Assembly: GCA_014382085.1 (NCBI GenBank)
Contig: JACNKJ010000118.1
Span: 1-12,252, forward strand
DNA: 12,252 nucleotides
Direction of reading: 5' to 3'
Source of the DNA: a bacterium
GTDB lineage: Bacteria > Krumholzibacteriota > Krumholzibacteriia > JACNKJ01
The position numbers and the translations under genes are program-made. Under the pieces are notes generated by a model that searched no databases, was not told where the DNA came from, and saw only the letters and a list, made by a program, of their open reading frames with translations. Positions 5,389 through 12,252 of this stretch are shown piece after piece (the first letter of the stretch is position 1; every line of letters begins with the position of its first letter).

Positions 5389-7621
5389 TTTCTTCTCCTG
5401 ATTTTTCTCCTTCGGCCGCCGCGTCTTCGAACTCCTCCACCGGAGAGTCTAGCAGCTCGCCGGTGAAAAGGCTGGAATTCATCACAAAGAACACCACGGG
5501 CAACTCGCCCGCCAGTGTCTCCATACGCTCAGCATATTCCGCCTCGCCTCCTTCTTGGGTTTTCATCATACCAAGGAACACGATATCGGCTCCTTCGCTT
5601 TCGCGCTGGATGAGTTGGCCCACGGTTTCACGATCAGGCTTTAGAAGTGTTCGATGGCTAACTTCGATGCGGAATTCTGGAATCAGTTTCTCGAAATTTG
5701 CTTCGGTGGTTTTCATGACCGTCTCGTTTGATGCAACGCTTACAAGCTCAATGGCCGCATCCCGCCATTCATGATTGGCTTTAAGGAGATAGGCCAAGAG
5801 CAGCATCAGGTCGCTGTTGAAGTCAAGGCCGCCCCACCAGACTAGAATGCGGCGCTTTGCACTACGGCTAAAGGCATAGCTCTCATTAAAGCGCCCCAGG
5901 ACAACCGATTTCTTCATCTTGCCCAGCCGCCGCGTCACGCCAAGAAACTCTGAGCGTAAGTGAGGGTCTCGTGGCCAGCCCAAAAATACGGTATTGCTCT
6001 CCATACCCGCAATTCCATTGGTTTGGGCAACGCTTAGAATTCCATCAAGAATGTTGTTTACCAAGCTGACTTGAGCGAAAACAGGAAGGTTCTCTTCATG
6101 AAAGGAGGCCTGCATTGCGCCTTTCATTTCTGACAGTCCCTCCGCAAACTCGTCCACGCCGCCTTCTAGCAAATGGCACGCTGTCACCACACCTCGGCCC
6201 TGGCTGAAGGCGTTGGCAAATCGTACCAAATCGATCTCACGCTTCGGATCATCCACGAAGGCCAAAATATGCGGGCGCCAGTTACGGGAACTTTTTGGAG
6301 TGCCAGCAAGCCTGAAAAGCGACCAGCGAATTAGGCTTTCGTAGAGCCCGCGGCGGGCATCTCCCCATCTTGCCTTTCGCGAGCGCCGAGATATAAGGAC
6401 GTAGAGCCCGATCTCCGCGGCGATGGCGGCCATCCCGACCCAGGGATTAATGAGAACCATCACGCCGAAGCAGGCCAGGCCCCCGGCAAGACTCAAGGAC
6501 CAGTGGATGCGAATTTTCGGGCGCCAAGAGGGATCGCGGCTCAAAGATTCGAAGGCCGTTACGAGATTCACCGTACCATAGACCGTTAAGAAAAACATCG
6601 ACACGACGCTTGCCACAATGTTGAGAGCCCCAAGGAAAGCTGCGGACAGGGCAATTAGAACCGAGACGACCAGGCCGGCGACAAGTCCTCCCCCGCGTCC
6701 AGCCTGGGGTTGCCAAAAGATTGACGGGGCGAGCCCATCGCGGGCCAGAGCCTGCAAAGTGCGAGGCGCTGCGAGAATCGAACCGACCGCCGAAGAAAAT
6801 ATCGCTGCCCAGAGTCCGGGCAGAATCAACCAGGGTCCAGCCCAGGCGATTCGGGTCCAGACCAGGGTGTCTTCGCGAAGCAGCTCTCCGTCCGCGCCCA
6901 TGTTCAGCAGGAAAGGTATTGTCATGTAGACCAAGAAGCCGATGCCCACGGCCAGAAGCGATCCACGCGGCAATGATTTCATCGGATCGCGCAAATCACC
7001 GGATAGGCCCAAGCCAGCCATGACCCCGGTTACCGCCGGGAAGAACACCGCGAAGCCCGCCCAAAAGCTGAGGCTCCCGGGCTCTATCACACTCCTGGGA
7101 ACGTCCCCCGCCTTCAAGAATGCGCCTATAGCCAAGGCAAGCAGCGACAAGCCCACGAAAGCCATCAGGGCAACCTGCGATCGCAGAGCCTTGTCGGCCC
7201 CTGCCACGGCCAGAAGACCCACGGCGACAATAAGACCCAGTGTTACAGGAAGCAGCGGAAGACCCGGCGCCACGAATCGGAAAGATTCGGCAAGTCCGTA
7301 GGCATAGAGGGTCACCGAGAATGCTTGCGACAGGAAGAGGGGGATACCGATGGCCCCACCAAGCCCGGAGCCAAGGCTCCGGGAGATAATGAAGTATGCG
7401 CCGCCGCCGCCTATTTTTGCATTGGTCGCCACGGCCGAGAAAGACAGGGCTGTCACCAAAGTAATGCTATTGGCGACCACCACGACAAGCAGCACTCGCG
7501 AGAGACCCAGGTTGCCCAAAAGCCAGCCGAAGCGCAGGTACATGATAACGCCGAGAATCGTGAGAATCGTCGGCGTGAAGACACCCAGGAAAGTCCCGAG
7601 CTTGTTTGAGTCGTTGCTCAT
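5375..7621 (-). CDS. SLC12-family cation-chloride cotransporter-like permease with cytosolic C-terminal domain
   Basis: Inner-membrane APC-superfamily transporter of 748 aa, built like eukaryotic NKCC/KCC proteins. Residues 1-415 hold about 12 membrane segments. Hallmarks are FLGVFTPTILTILGVIMYLR (11-30), ISRSLGSGLGGAIG (79-92), and FFPAVTGVMAGLGLSGDL with RDP (193-212). Aligned by eye to human NKCC1, the K+-site Tyr383 corresponds to Tyr106, Pro496/Thr499 to Pro195/Thr198, and the Na+-site Ala610/Ser613/Ser614 to Ala273/Ser276/Ser277. Residues ~420-725 form the C-terminal domain, with RILVWWGGLDFNSDLMLLLA typical of SLC12 tails; an acidic, disordered-looking tail follows (727-748). It is the first gene of the four-gene operon and overlaps rimB by 14 nt. 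The start is the ATG at 7621 with no strong Shine-Dalgarno. The transported ions are inferred; amino acid transport is less likely given the C-terminal domain. Confidence 0.9.
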   Translation of the reverse strand: MSNDSNKLGTFLGVFTPTILTILGVIMYLRFGWLLGNLGLSRVLLVVVVANSITLVTALSFSAVATNAKIGGGGAYFIISRSLGSGLGGAIGIPLFLSQAFSVTLYAYGLAESFRFVAPGLPLLPVTLGLIVAVGLLAVAGADKALRSQVALMAFVGLSLLALAIGAFLKAGDVPRSVIEPGSLSFWAGFAVFFPAVTGVMAGLGLSGDLRDPMKSLPRGSLLAVGIGFLVYMTIPFLLNMGADGELLREDTLVWTRIAWAGPWLILPGLWAAIFSSAVGSILAAPRTLQALARDGLAPSIFWQPQAGRGGGLVAGLVVSVLIALSAAFLGALNIVASVVSMFFLTVYGTVNLVTAFESLSRDPSWRPKIRIHWSLSLAGGLACFGVMVLINPWVGMAAIAAEIGLYVLISRRSRKARWGDARRGLYESLIRWSLFRLAGTPKSSRNWRPHILAFVDDPKREIDLVRFANAFSQGRGVVTACHLLEGGVDEFAEGLSEMKGAMQASFHEENLPVFAQVSLVNNILDGILSVAQTNGIAGMESNTVFLGWPRDPHLRSEFLGVTRRLGKMKKSVVLGRFNESYAFSRSAKRRILVWWGGLDFNSDLMLLLAYLLKANHEWRDAAIELVSVASNETVMKTTEANFEKLIPEFRIEVSHRTLLKPDRETVGQLIQRESEGADIVFLGMMKTQEGGEAEYAERMETLAGELPVVFFVMNSSLFTGELLDSPVEEFEDAAAEGEKSGEESAKN

Positions 7622-7725
7622 TGGAGTAGCCTAGATACTGAACAACTCCGCCGCAATGAAAAGTTCTTCACAAAGCAGGCACTTTAGAGAAAGCAAACAA
7701 ACTGTATTTAGGCGGTGACAAAGAA

Positions 7726-7820
7726 CGCATCAATTGTGTCGATTTCCATGTACCGGAGATGCCCCCCGGCTTGAGGTTCCACTCGCCGGGCATCGAAGAC
7801 TGACCCGCAATTGAAACGCG
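7726..7820. other. possible structured RNA element (hairpin inside a longer-range stem)
   Basis: Read on the + strand, GATGCCC (7758-7764) pairs with GGGCATC (7788-7794), and GGC (7768-7770) with GCC (7785-7787) across a CCC bulge; the loop is 14 nt. CGC-AT-CAATTG (7726-7736) can pair with CAATTG-AAA-CGCG (7808-7820) to enclose the hairpin. CAATTG is self-complementary, which weakens the outer stem as evidence. It fits no riboswitch consensus that I recognise, and the strand is undetermined. Confidence 0.3.
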
Positions 7821-7871
7821 GCAGCTCTCTGGGTTCATTTCAGACTTCAAATTCCGTGGCTAAATAAATCG

Positions 7872-7878
7872 AAAGGGG
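7872..7878 (+). promoter_or_regulatory. ribosome binding site deciding the channel gene's start
   Basis: AAAGGGG (7872-7878) is 10 nt before the ATG at 7889 but abuts the in-frame TTG at 7880. This supports the ATG as the start. Confidence 0.6.
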
Positions 7879-7888
7879 ATTGGTCCTC

Positions 7889-9379
7889 ATGATACAGGAG
7901 ATCTTCGAGCCGCTCATGACGCTGGGGAGGGGATACATTCCAAACCTCGTAGGAGCGGTCATTGTTCTCGTTTTGGGTTGGCTTGCAGCCCTTGTTGTGG
8001 GCGCGGCAGTCCGCGGAACCTTGAATCGCACAGGCCTGGGGGAAAAACTCGGCCGACTGATTCATGGATCGGACTCATATGGAGGCATGAACTTCGCTCG
8101 ATCGGGTGGACGATTCGTCTTCTACGTCGTGATGCTGTTTGTTCTTATGGCTTTCCTACAAGTTCTCAAACTCACCACCATCACAGCCCCCATCAGCGGA
8201 TTACTATCCCAGCTTCTGGAATTCCTTCCGCAGATGCTTGGCGCGGCGGTTCTGGTTTTCGCGGCGTGGGCATTGGCCAGCATTCTGCGAATGCTCGTGA
8301 GTCGTGTACTACAGTCGGGTCGTCTTGGCGAACGTTTGCGGATCCAAGCCGACATCGAGTCTCCCGATCATTTCGAACTTCATCGGATTCTCGGTGAAGT
8401 CGTTTATTGGTTCATTTTTCTGCTCTTTCTCCCGGCCATCCTCAGCACGCTTTCCCTTGGCGGGTTGTTGATGCCGGTCCAGGCGATGTTGGATCAATTC
8501 CTTGGATTCCTGCCGAACCTATTCGCGGCCGCCGTTATACTGTTGGTCGGTTGGTTTGTGGCCAGAATTCTCAAGCAGATTGTGACGCATTTTCTGATCG
8601 CTATCCGAATAGACAGCCTCGGGGAAAAGGCGGGGATGGAGTCTGTTCTCAAGAAATCCAGCCTCTCCAAGATTGTCGGGATCATCGTATATGTCCTCGT
8701 ATTGATCCCTGTAATCGTCTCCGCGATGAATGCGCTGCAGCTGAGCACCATCACGGCTCCCGCCAGCGCTATGCTAACAACCTTACTGGGCGCAATTCCC
8801 GCCATCTTTACGGCCCTCCTGGTGCTCCTTGTTTCCTACTTCATCGCGAAGGTGCTTTCCGGATTGGTTGTTTCCATCCTTCAGAGCACGCGTTTCGATT
8901 CGGTATTCGTGCACCTGCGCTTAACAAAAACCCCACCCACGGGCGGCAGTACCCCATCGACCGTGCTGGGTAGACTCATCCTCGTTACCGTCATGCTATT
9001 CGCGGTGGCCGAGGCCTTCCGCCTCTTAGGCTTCTCCGTGATGACTGACCTTTCCTGGATGATTCTCGTCATCGGCGGCCGGGTGCTTTTCGGACTGCTC
9101 ATCGCAGCGGGCGGCATTTTCATCGCGAATATCGCATCCGATGTGGTGCGTGCTAGCGGGTCCGCGAAATCTCATCTTCTCGCAATGGTCTCCCGCATCG
9201 CCATTCTGGTTCTGGTTGGGGCACTTGCCCTACAGCAGATCGGTTTGTCGGGTGAGATCATCAACCTCACCTTCGGCCTCACTCTCGGTGCGGTCGCCGT
9301 AGCTCTTGCTATCGCGTTCGGATTCGGTGGTCGTGAGGCAGCAGCCAGACAAATTGAACAGTGGCGCGGGCAAAAGTAG
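7889..9379 (+). CDS. multi-repeat TM_helix membrane protein, mechanosensitive-channel-related, lacking the MscS beta-domain
   Basis: Protein of 496 aa, almost wholly membrane-embedded, of the 'conserved TM helix' (PF05552) class found in CmpX/MscS-type channels. It is built from about five repeats of ~95 residues. Each has a Pro-containing element (Pro8, Pro101, Pro196, Pro291), then a pattern like 'lL-x-F-L-P-x-L-x-x-A-x-x-L-x-x-x-W', then a charged stretch (GLGEKLG, RLGERLR, DSLGEKAG). TITAP occurs twice (97-101 and 287-291). The last helix, GLTLGAVAVALAIAFGFGGR, resembles the pore-lining TM3 of MscS, but the protein ends 15 residues later with no cytoplasmic beta-domain. The start is the ATG at 7889, chosen on ribosome-site spacing. 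It lies 47 nt upstream of the barrel gene with no terminator between, so the two are probably cotranscribed. Gating or transport activity is not proven by sequence. Confidence 0.82.
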   Translation: MIQEIFEPLMTLGRGYIPNLVGAVIVLVLGWLAALVVGAAVRGTLNRTGLGEKLGRLIHGSDSYGGMNFARSGGRFVFYVVMLFVLMAFLQVLKLTTITAPISGLLSQLLEFLPQMLGAAVLVFAAWALASILRMLVSRVLQSGRLGERLRIQADIESPDHFELHRILGEVVYWFIFLLFLPAILSTLSLGGLLMPVQAMLDQFLGFLPNLFAAAVILLVGWFVARILKQIVTHFLIAIRIDSLGEKAGMESVLKKSSLSKIVGIIVYVLVLIPVIVSAMNALQLSTITAPASAMLTTLLGAIPAIFTALLVLLVSYFIAKVLSGLVVSILQSTRFDSVFVHLRLTKTPPTGGSTPSTVLGRLILVTVMLFAVAEAFRLLGFSVMTDLSWMILVIGGRVLFGLLIAAGGIFIANIASDVVRASGSAKSHLLAMVSRIAILVLVGALALQQIGLSGEIINLTFGLTLGAVAVALAIAFGFGGREAAARQIEQWRGQK

Positions 9380-9426
9380 CTCGCCCTTCAGAAGACCTTT
9401 TCGCCGAAACAACGGAGGAATCAAGA

Positions 9427-10587
9427 ATGAAACCAATACTGTGTCTCTTCGCCGCGGGGCTGCTTCTGGGAATGAGCCCGGCATTTGCCACCAAGGTCTC
9501 GCCGACGGACTATACGGTTCCCGTCAGCACGGCCGAACAGCTTCGCCTCGATGGCAGCTACTCGTACGCCGGTGTGGGCGATACCACATTGACCAACAAC
9601 GCAAGCGGTTCGCTACTCTATAACCGCTTCTACAATTCATTGCCTTTCGCCTTCGACATCAATTTGCTCGCCCTCGGTAGCACGCAATACGCCGGCGAAG
9701 ATGTGGATCGGAATAACAGCTCCAGCATCATCCTGAGTTCGGGAGTTCGTAAGTACCTTTCGAACGACGGTAACTGGTTCTACTCCATCGAAGTCGGGAT
9801 GACTCACCAGAACGAGTTCGACCGACCCTCGATCACCACGACTCCTGGAGTTGGTTACGGGCGATTCATCAGCGCCACCCCCTTGGCCAAGGCTGTCCGC
9901 ATCGAGGACTTCTTGATCAATGAGGGCGTTATCAAGGGTAGCCTGCCCAAGGTCACGATGATCGAACTTGCCCACATCATCGAAAATGAGGCCGAGTACC
10001 GTACGATCCATGGAGCCACCTACAAGGGCTTCTGGTACGAGGCCATGGAGAAGGAGATCGCCAAGAGCGGTAAATTCGCCGCTGAAGGTCTCGGTGCCAT
10101 CGGCGTCCTACGCATCGAGGAAGTGCTTTTCCAAGAGCGGATTAATGAGCGCTTCTACGGTTGGGATGTGCGCTTCGGTGTTCGCGCCGAGCTTCTTTCA
10201 GAGTATGAAGACATCGACGTTGATGATCCCGGCGCTTCGATCCGCGCGCGTTACTCCCACCCCCTGGGTTGGAAATCGCAGATCGGTTTGGCAGCGACCT
10301 ACGACTCGCCCTTCAACGGCGACTTCGGGGACGTCTACAATGCCTCAGGCACTGCCAATTACATCTACGAGATTGGCAATCGGATCGACTTCACTTTGGA
10401 CAATACCTACGTGTCCTCCAAGTTCATTCCTGAAGCTGACAGCGTCTGGTCCGATCAGCTCAGGGCCGGGTTCATCTATTACCTGGAAAACCAAATGAAC
10501 GTGACCTTGTCGGGCAACATGTCCAAAACCAAAGACATGGACCTGTCCAAGGGCCTCAATCTGACCTTTGGGTACCGCTTTAAGTAA
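9427..10587 (+). CDS. outer-membrane beta-barrel protein with internal helical segment
   Basis: Protein of 386 aa with a Sec signal peptide (residues 1-21, cleavage after AFA). GGAGG (9414-9418), 8 nt before the ATG, fixes the start. After cleavage, alternating-residue strands rich in Tyr/Ser/Gly run from about 40 to 150. A helical, charged region (about 151-242) follows, including TPLAKAVRIEDFLINEGVIK and a later Glu-rich helix. Amphipathic strands then continue to the end, which is a typical barrel C-terminus with an aromatic near the end (NLTFGYRFK). The barrel call is good; the exact family and any substrate are not recognised. It follows the TM_helix channel gene by 47 nt and ends before a clear terminator, so a shared transcript is likely. 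A role in osmotic or envelope adaptation is only suggested by the neighbours. Confidence 0.75.
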   Translation: MKPILCLFAAGLLLGMSPAFATKVSPTDYTVPVSTAEQLRLDGSYSYAGVGDTTLTNNASGSLLYNRFYNSLPFAFDINLLALGSTQYAGEDVDRNNSSSIILSSGVRKYLSNDGNWFYSIEVGMTHQNEFDRPSITTTPGVGYGRFISATPLAKAVRIEDFLINEGVIKGSLPKVTMIELAHIIENEAEYRTIHGATYKGFWYEAMEKEIAKSGKFAAEGLGAIGVLRIEEVLFQERINERFYGWDVRFGVRAELLSEYEDIDVDDPGASIRARYSHPLGWKSQIGLAATYDSPFNGDFGDVYNASGTANYIYEIGNRIDFTLDNTYVSSKFIPEADSVWSDQLRAGFIYYLENQMNVTLSGNMSKTKDMDLSKGLNLTFGYRFK

Positions 10588-10640
10588 AGGTAAGTAAGAG
10601 ACTGATCAGGTTGCCGAGAGTCGAGACACACTCCTGGCAC

Positions 10641-10684
10641 GAGGCCCGCCTAGCGCCGAGACGCGAAGCGGGCCTCACCTTTTT
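10641..10684 (+). terminator. rho-independent terminator after the barrel gene
   Basis: GAGGCCCGC (10641-10649) pairs perfectly with GCGGGCCTC (10668-10676). The 18-nt loop can form a small inner GCG/CGC stem. ACC and five T follow (10680-10684). The T-tract is only on the + side, so it serves the + barrel gene rather than the convergent MscS gene. Confidence 0.82.
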
Positions 10685-10699
10685 AGGGTCGGTCCTGGG

Positions 10700-11641
10700 T
10701 CAATTCTCGGAATCGGCCCGAGCGTCAACCTTGCCTTCGCGACTGTTATTGTAGAAACGAGTGGTCGGGTAGGCAAAATCGATATCGGAATGAAGCGCGA
10801 ATGATCTTAGAATGTCTTCCCAGATCTTCATCTCAGTAGAGCGGCGCTTTCTCGGTTCGCAGATATACCTGAGGGTCAATGTCACGCCATGATCCGCAAC
10901 AGTGGTCCAAACAATAGGTGTTAGGAAGGTGAAGGAGATCATGTACTTGCGGGCCGCCTGGCGAACCTGGGCCATGGCCTCTTTGTCTTTGAGCGCCGTG
11001 TGCTTCTCAATAATCACATTGAGAATTTCCTTGGCTTTCTCCCAATTGCTTTCGAAAGTTAGCGTGATGGGAATCTCGTTCCAGATGAAATTGAATCCGC
11101 CCGTATAATTTGCCGTGCTATTCTTGAAAACCCAGCCATTGGGAATATGGATTATTCTCCCAGTGCTCTGTTCCGCATCCACCCAATTCCCCACTTCCAT
11201 CAAGGAGAATTGGAAAAGCCGCATATCAATGACATCGCCCCGATGCTCGCCGATCTGTACACGATCGCCCACGGTGAAGGGTTTGCGTATGGCGAGAAAT
11301 ACCCAGCCAGCCAGATTGGTGACCGGATCTTGAAGGGCGATGGCGAGGCCAGCAGATAGGATTCCCAGGTAGGCAACAAGTCCTGTTACGTTACCAAACC
11401 AGACAAAAAGCACGACCAGGACAAATGCGAATCCTAGGATATAGTGAATTGTCTTGGTCAGGGTATACTGTTTGGTCACATCGCCGACACGACGATGAAC
11501 CGCCCCCGAGATGATGAATCGAATCACAATGAACAGCAACCAGGCGCCGAGGCTCCAAAAAAGCTTCTCCTGAATGGCGGGAGACAAGCCCAGCGACTCA
11601 TGGAACCAATCGGTAATGCTTTTGAGGAAGCGTGTCATCAT
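10700..11641 (-). CDS. MscS-family mechanosensitive ion channel
   Basis: Inner-membrane channel of 313 aa that would open on membrane tension to release ions and small solutes. Hydrophobic helices lie at about 25-45, 65-82 and 87-118. The pore-lining TM3 is YLGILSAGLAIALQDPVTNL followed by AGWVFLAIRKPFTVGDRVQI and GEHRGDV, which is the MscS signature entering the beta-domain. IIHIPNGWVFKNSTANY (163-179) matches the family's 'vxIPNxxvxxxxxxNxs' motif. An alpha/beta C-terminal domain follows (about 190-295). ATG occurs at both 11641 and 11638; AAGGGG is 11 nt before the first. It lies 15 nt after the CmpX-like gene, so the two probably form an operon. No distinct terminator was seen on its side. 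Confidence 0.9.
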   Translation of the reverse strand: MMTRFLKSITDWFHESLGLSPAIQEKLFWSLGAWLLFIVIRFIISGAVHRRVGDVTKQYTLTKTIHYILGFAFVLVVLFVWFGNVTGLVAYLGILSAGLAIALQDPVTNLAGWVFLAIRKPFTVGDRVQIGEHRGDVIDMRLFQFSLMEVGNWVDAEQSTGRIIHIPNGWVFKNSTANYTGGFNFIWNEIPITLTFESNWEKAKEILNVIIEKHTALKDKEAMAQVRQAARKYMISFTFLTPIVWTTVADHGVTLTLRYICEPRKRRSTEMKIWEDILRSFALHSDIDFAYPTTRFYNNSREGKVDARADSEN

Positions 11642-11656
11642 GTGGGTGTTTACCCC

Positions 11657-12252
11657 TTATTCATGTTCCTTTGCCGCTGTCGCATCGGGCACATTGAGAT
11701 TGTAAAGCACGATGCTATTCTGCACAGAGAAGAGGCCGTTGCTGTCCTTGAGGAGGGTGGTGATCGGAGAAATCGCCATCAGGGTGCCGCTGCGCCCCTC
11801 TACTTCAATTTTTTCTCCGATCTCAACGATCCGCCTGGTGTAAAGCCCCGCGACAATCTCCTTCGTATAATCTCTCGTCCCAAATCCGAATGAAATCGCA
11901 GCGCCAAGGCCAAGGCAAGCCAGAAGCACCACGATGATGTTTTCAATCAGCCCCGTTTCAATGCCGAATTGAGTGAGTGCCAGGATTGCGACGAGTACGA
12001 TGACCAGGGCGGAGGCGACTCGGCCGAATCCGGTGGGGTGGTCCAAGCCCATGCCCCTGGCCGCCACCGTGGCCGCCTTGCCGAGATAGTTTTGGAGTAT
12101 TCCGCCACCCAACAGTATGAGGAGCACGACCAAGAGCGTAGGAATGAAGGCGAAGACCTTGTCGATGGCGCCGACCATTTCTTCGAGCCCTATCTGTACT
12201 AACGCCAATCGAATGAAGGCGATGATCGTCAGCAAATAGCCGCCTTGGGCGA
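11657..12252 (-). CDS. CmpX-like mechanosensitive channel, C-terminal part (5' end outside window)
   Basis: The frame is open to the window edge and codes for about 197 residues, ending in TAA at 11659-11657. It shows a TM_helix repeat (FAFIPTLLVVLLILLGGGIL with NYLG), another hydrophobic helix, and a pore-like helix LACLGLGAAISFGFGTRDY. The start of an MscS-type beta-domain follows (IVEIGEKIEVEGRSGTL and VQNSIVLYNLNV). This is the CmpX layout: TM_helix repeats plus a short beta-domain. A TTG at 12235 has no good ribosome site, and the residues before it (AQGGY) continue the frame, so I treat the gene as truncated by the window. It is the upstream partner of the MscS gene, 15 nt apart. Confidence 0.85.
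   Translation of the reverse strand, partial: AQGGYLLTIIAFIRLALVQIGLEEMVGAIDKVFAFIPTLLVVLLILLGGGILQNYLGKAATVAARGMGLDHPTGFGRVASALVIVLVAILALTQFGIETGLIENIIVVLLACLGLGAAISFGFGTRDYTKEIVAGLYTRRIVEIGEKIEVEGRSGTLMAISPITTLLKDSNGLFSVQNSIVLYNLNVPDATAAKEHE

Larger units (their letters stand above)
7622..7888. other. divergent intergenic region between the transporter operon and the TM_helix channel gene
   Basis: About 267 bp without a credible gene; the short ORFs here lack family features and ribosome sites. It must contain the promoters of the - operon and of the + channel gene, but I could not identify convincing -35/-10 pairs on either strand. An AT-rich stretch (TAAATAAAT, 7861-7869) lies just before the channel gene. 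The middle carries a possible structured RNA, listed separately. Confidence 0.7.

Noticed and set aside
6618..7634. Several plus-strand ORFs opposite the transporter gene
   Set aside because: They are antisense shadows of an ORF with clear SLC12 motifs and show no family features of their own.
7668..7850. Small minus-strand ORF in the divergent region
   Set aside because: There is no convincing ribosome site or family pattern, and it runs through the possible structured element.
9361..9426. Longer start for the outer-membrane barrel
   Set aside because: It overlaps the channel gene and would bury the signal peptide; GGAGG at 9414-9418 points to the ATG at 9427.
11444..11893. Plus-strand ORF spanning the MscS/CmpX junction
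   Set aside because: It is antisense to two well-supported channels and has no ribosome site or motif.

Overview
The window suggests a Gram-negative, probably uncultured bacterium with moderately high GC. It encodes a lipoprotein with a canonical lipobox, an outer-membrane beta-barrel with a signal peptide, and inner-membrane channels. The lipoprotein and barrel types resemble those I associate with the FCB-type candidate phyla, but the sequence alone does not fix a phylum.

Layout. Positions 1-993 (+) are the 3' end of a DnaE-type DNA polymerase III alpha gene that ends soon after its OB-fold. Positions 1024-2598 hold two tandem paralogous secreted proteins, probably lipoproteins (1086-1727 and 1881-2546, +). 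Each has its own sigma70-like promoter and its own hairpin terminator. A tandem array of six CAGTTCT heptamers (2599-2640) separates them from a convergent minus-strand operon.

Positions 7621 down to 2640 (-) are a tightly overlapping four-gene operon: an SLC12-family cation-chloride cotransporter; a RimB/PF05618 retropepsin-like protein; a RimK glutamate ligase fused to a C-terminal RCK_C (TrkA_C) domain; and an M14 AstE/AspA-type metallo-hydrolase. The overlaps of 14, 4 and 4 nt argue for one co-translated unit. A 267-bp divergent intergenic region follows, with a possible structured RNA. Next come a five-repeat TM_helix membrane protein (7889-9379, +) and an outer-membrane barrel (9427-10587, +) with a terminator. 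Converging on these is a second minus-strand pair: a CmpX-like channel cut by the window edge (11657-12252) and a MscS channel (10700-11641).

Reading the parts together: from about 5.4 kb onward nearly every gene concerns ion flux or osmotic adjustment. The most interesting element is the operon that links a cation-chloride transporter to a glutamate ligase carrying the ligand-sensing domain of potassium channels and transporters, together with two candidate peptide-processing or de-acylating enzymes. I infer a K+- or nucleotide-responsive cycle of glutamate tagging, or poly-glutamate synthesis and removal, tied to salt transport. The parts are recognised by family. The system-level role is inference.
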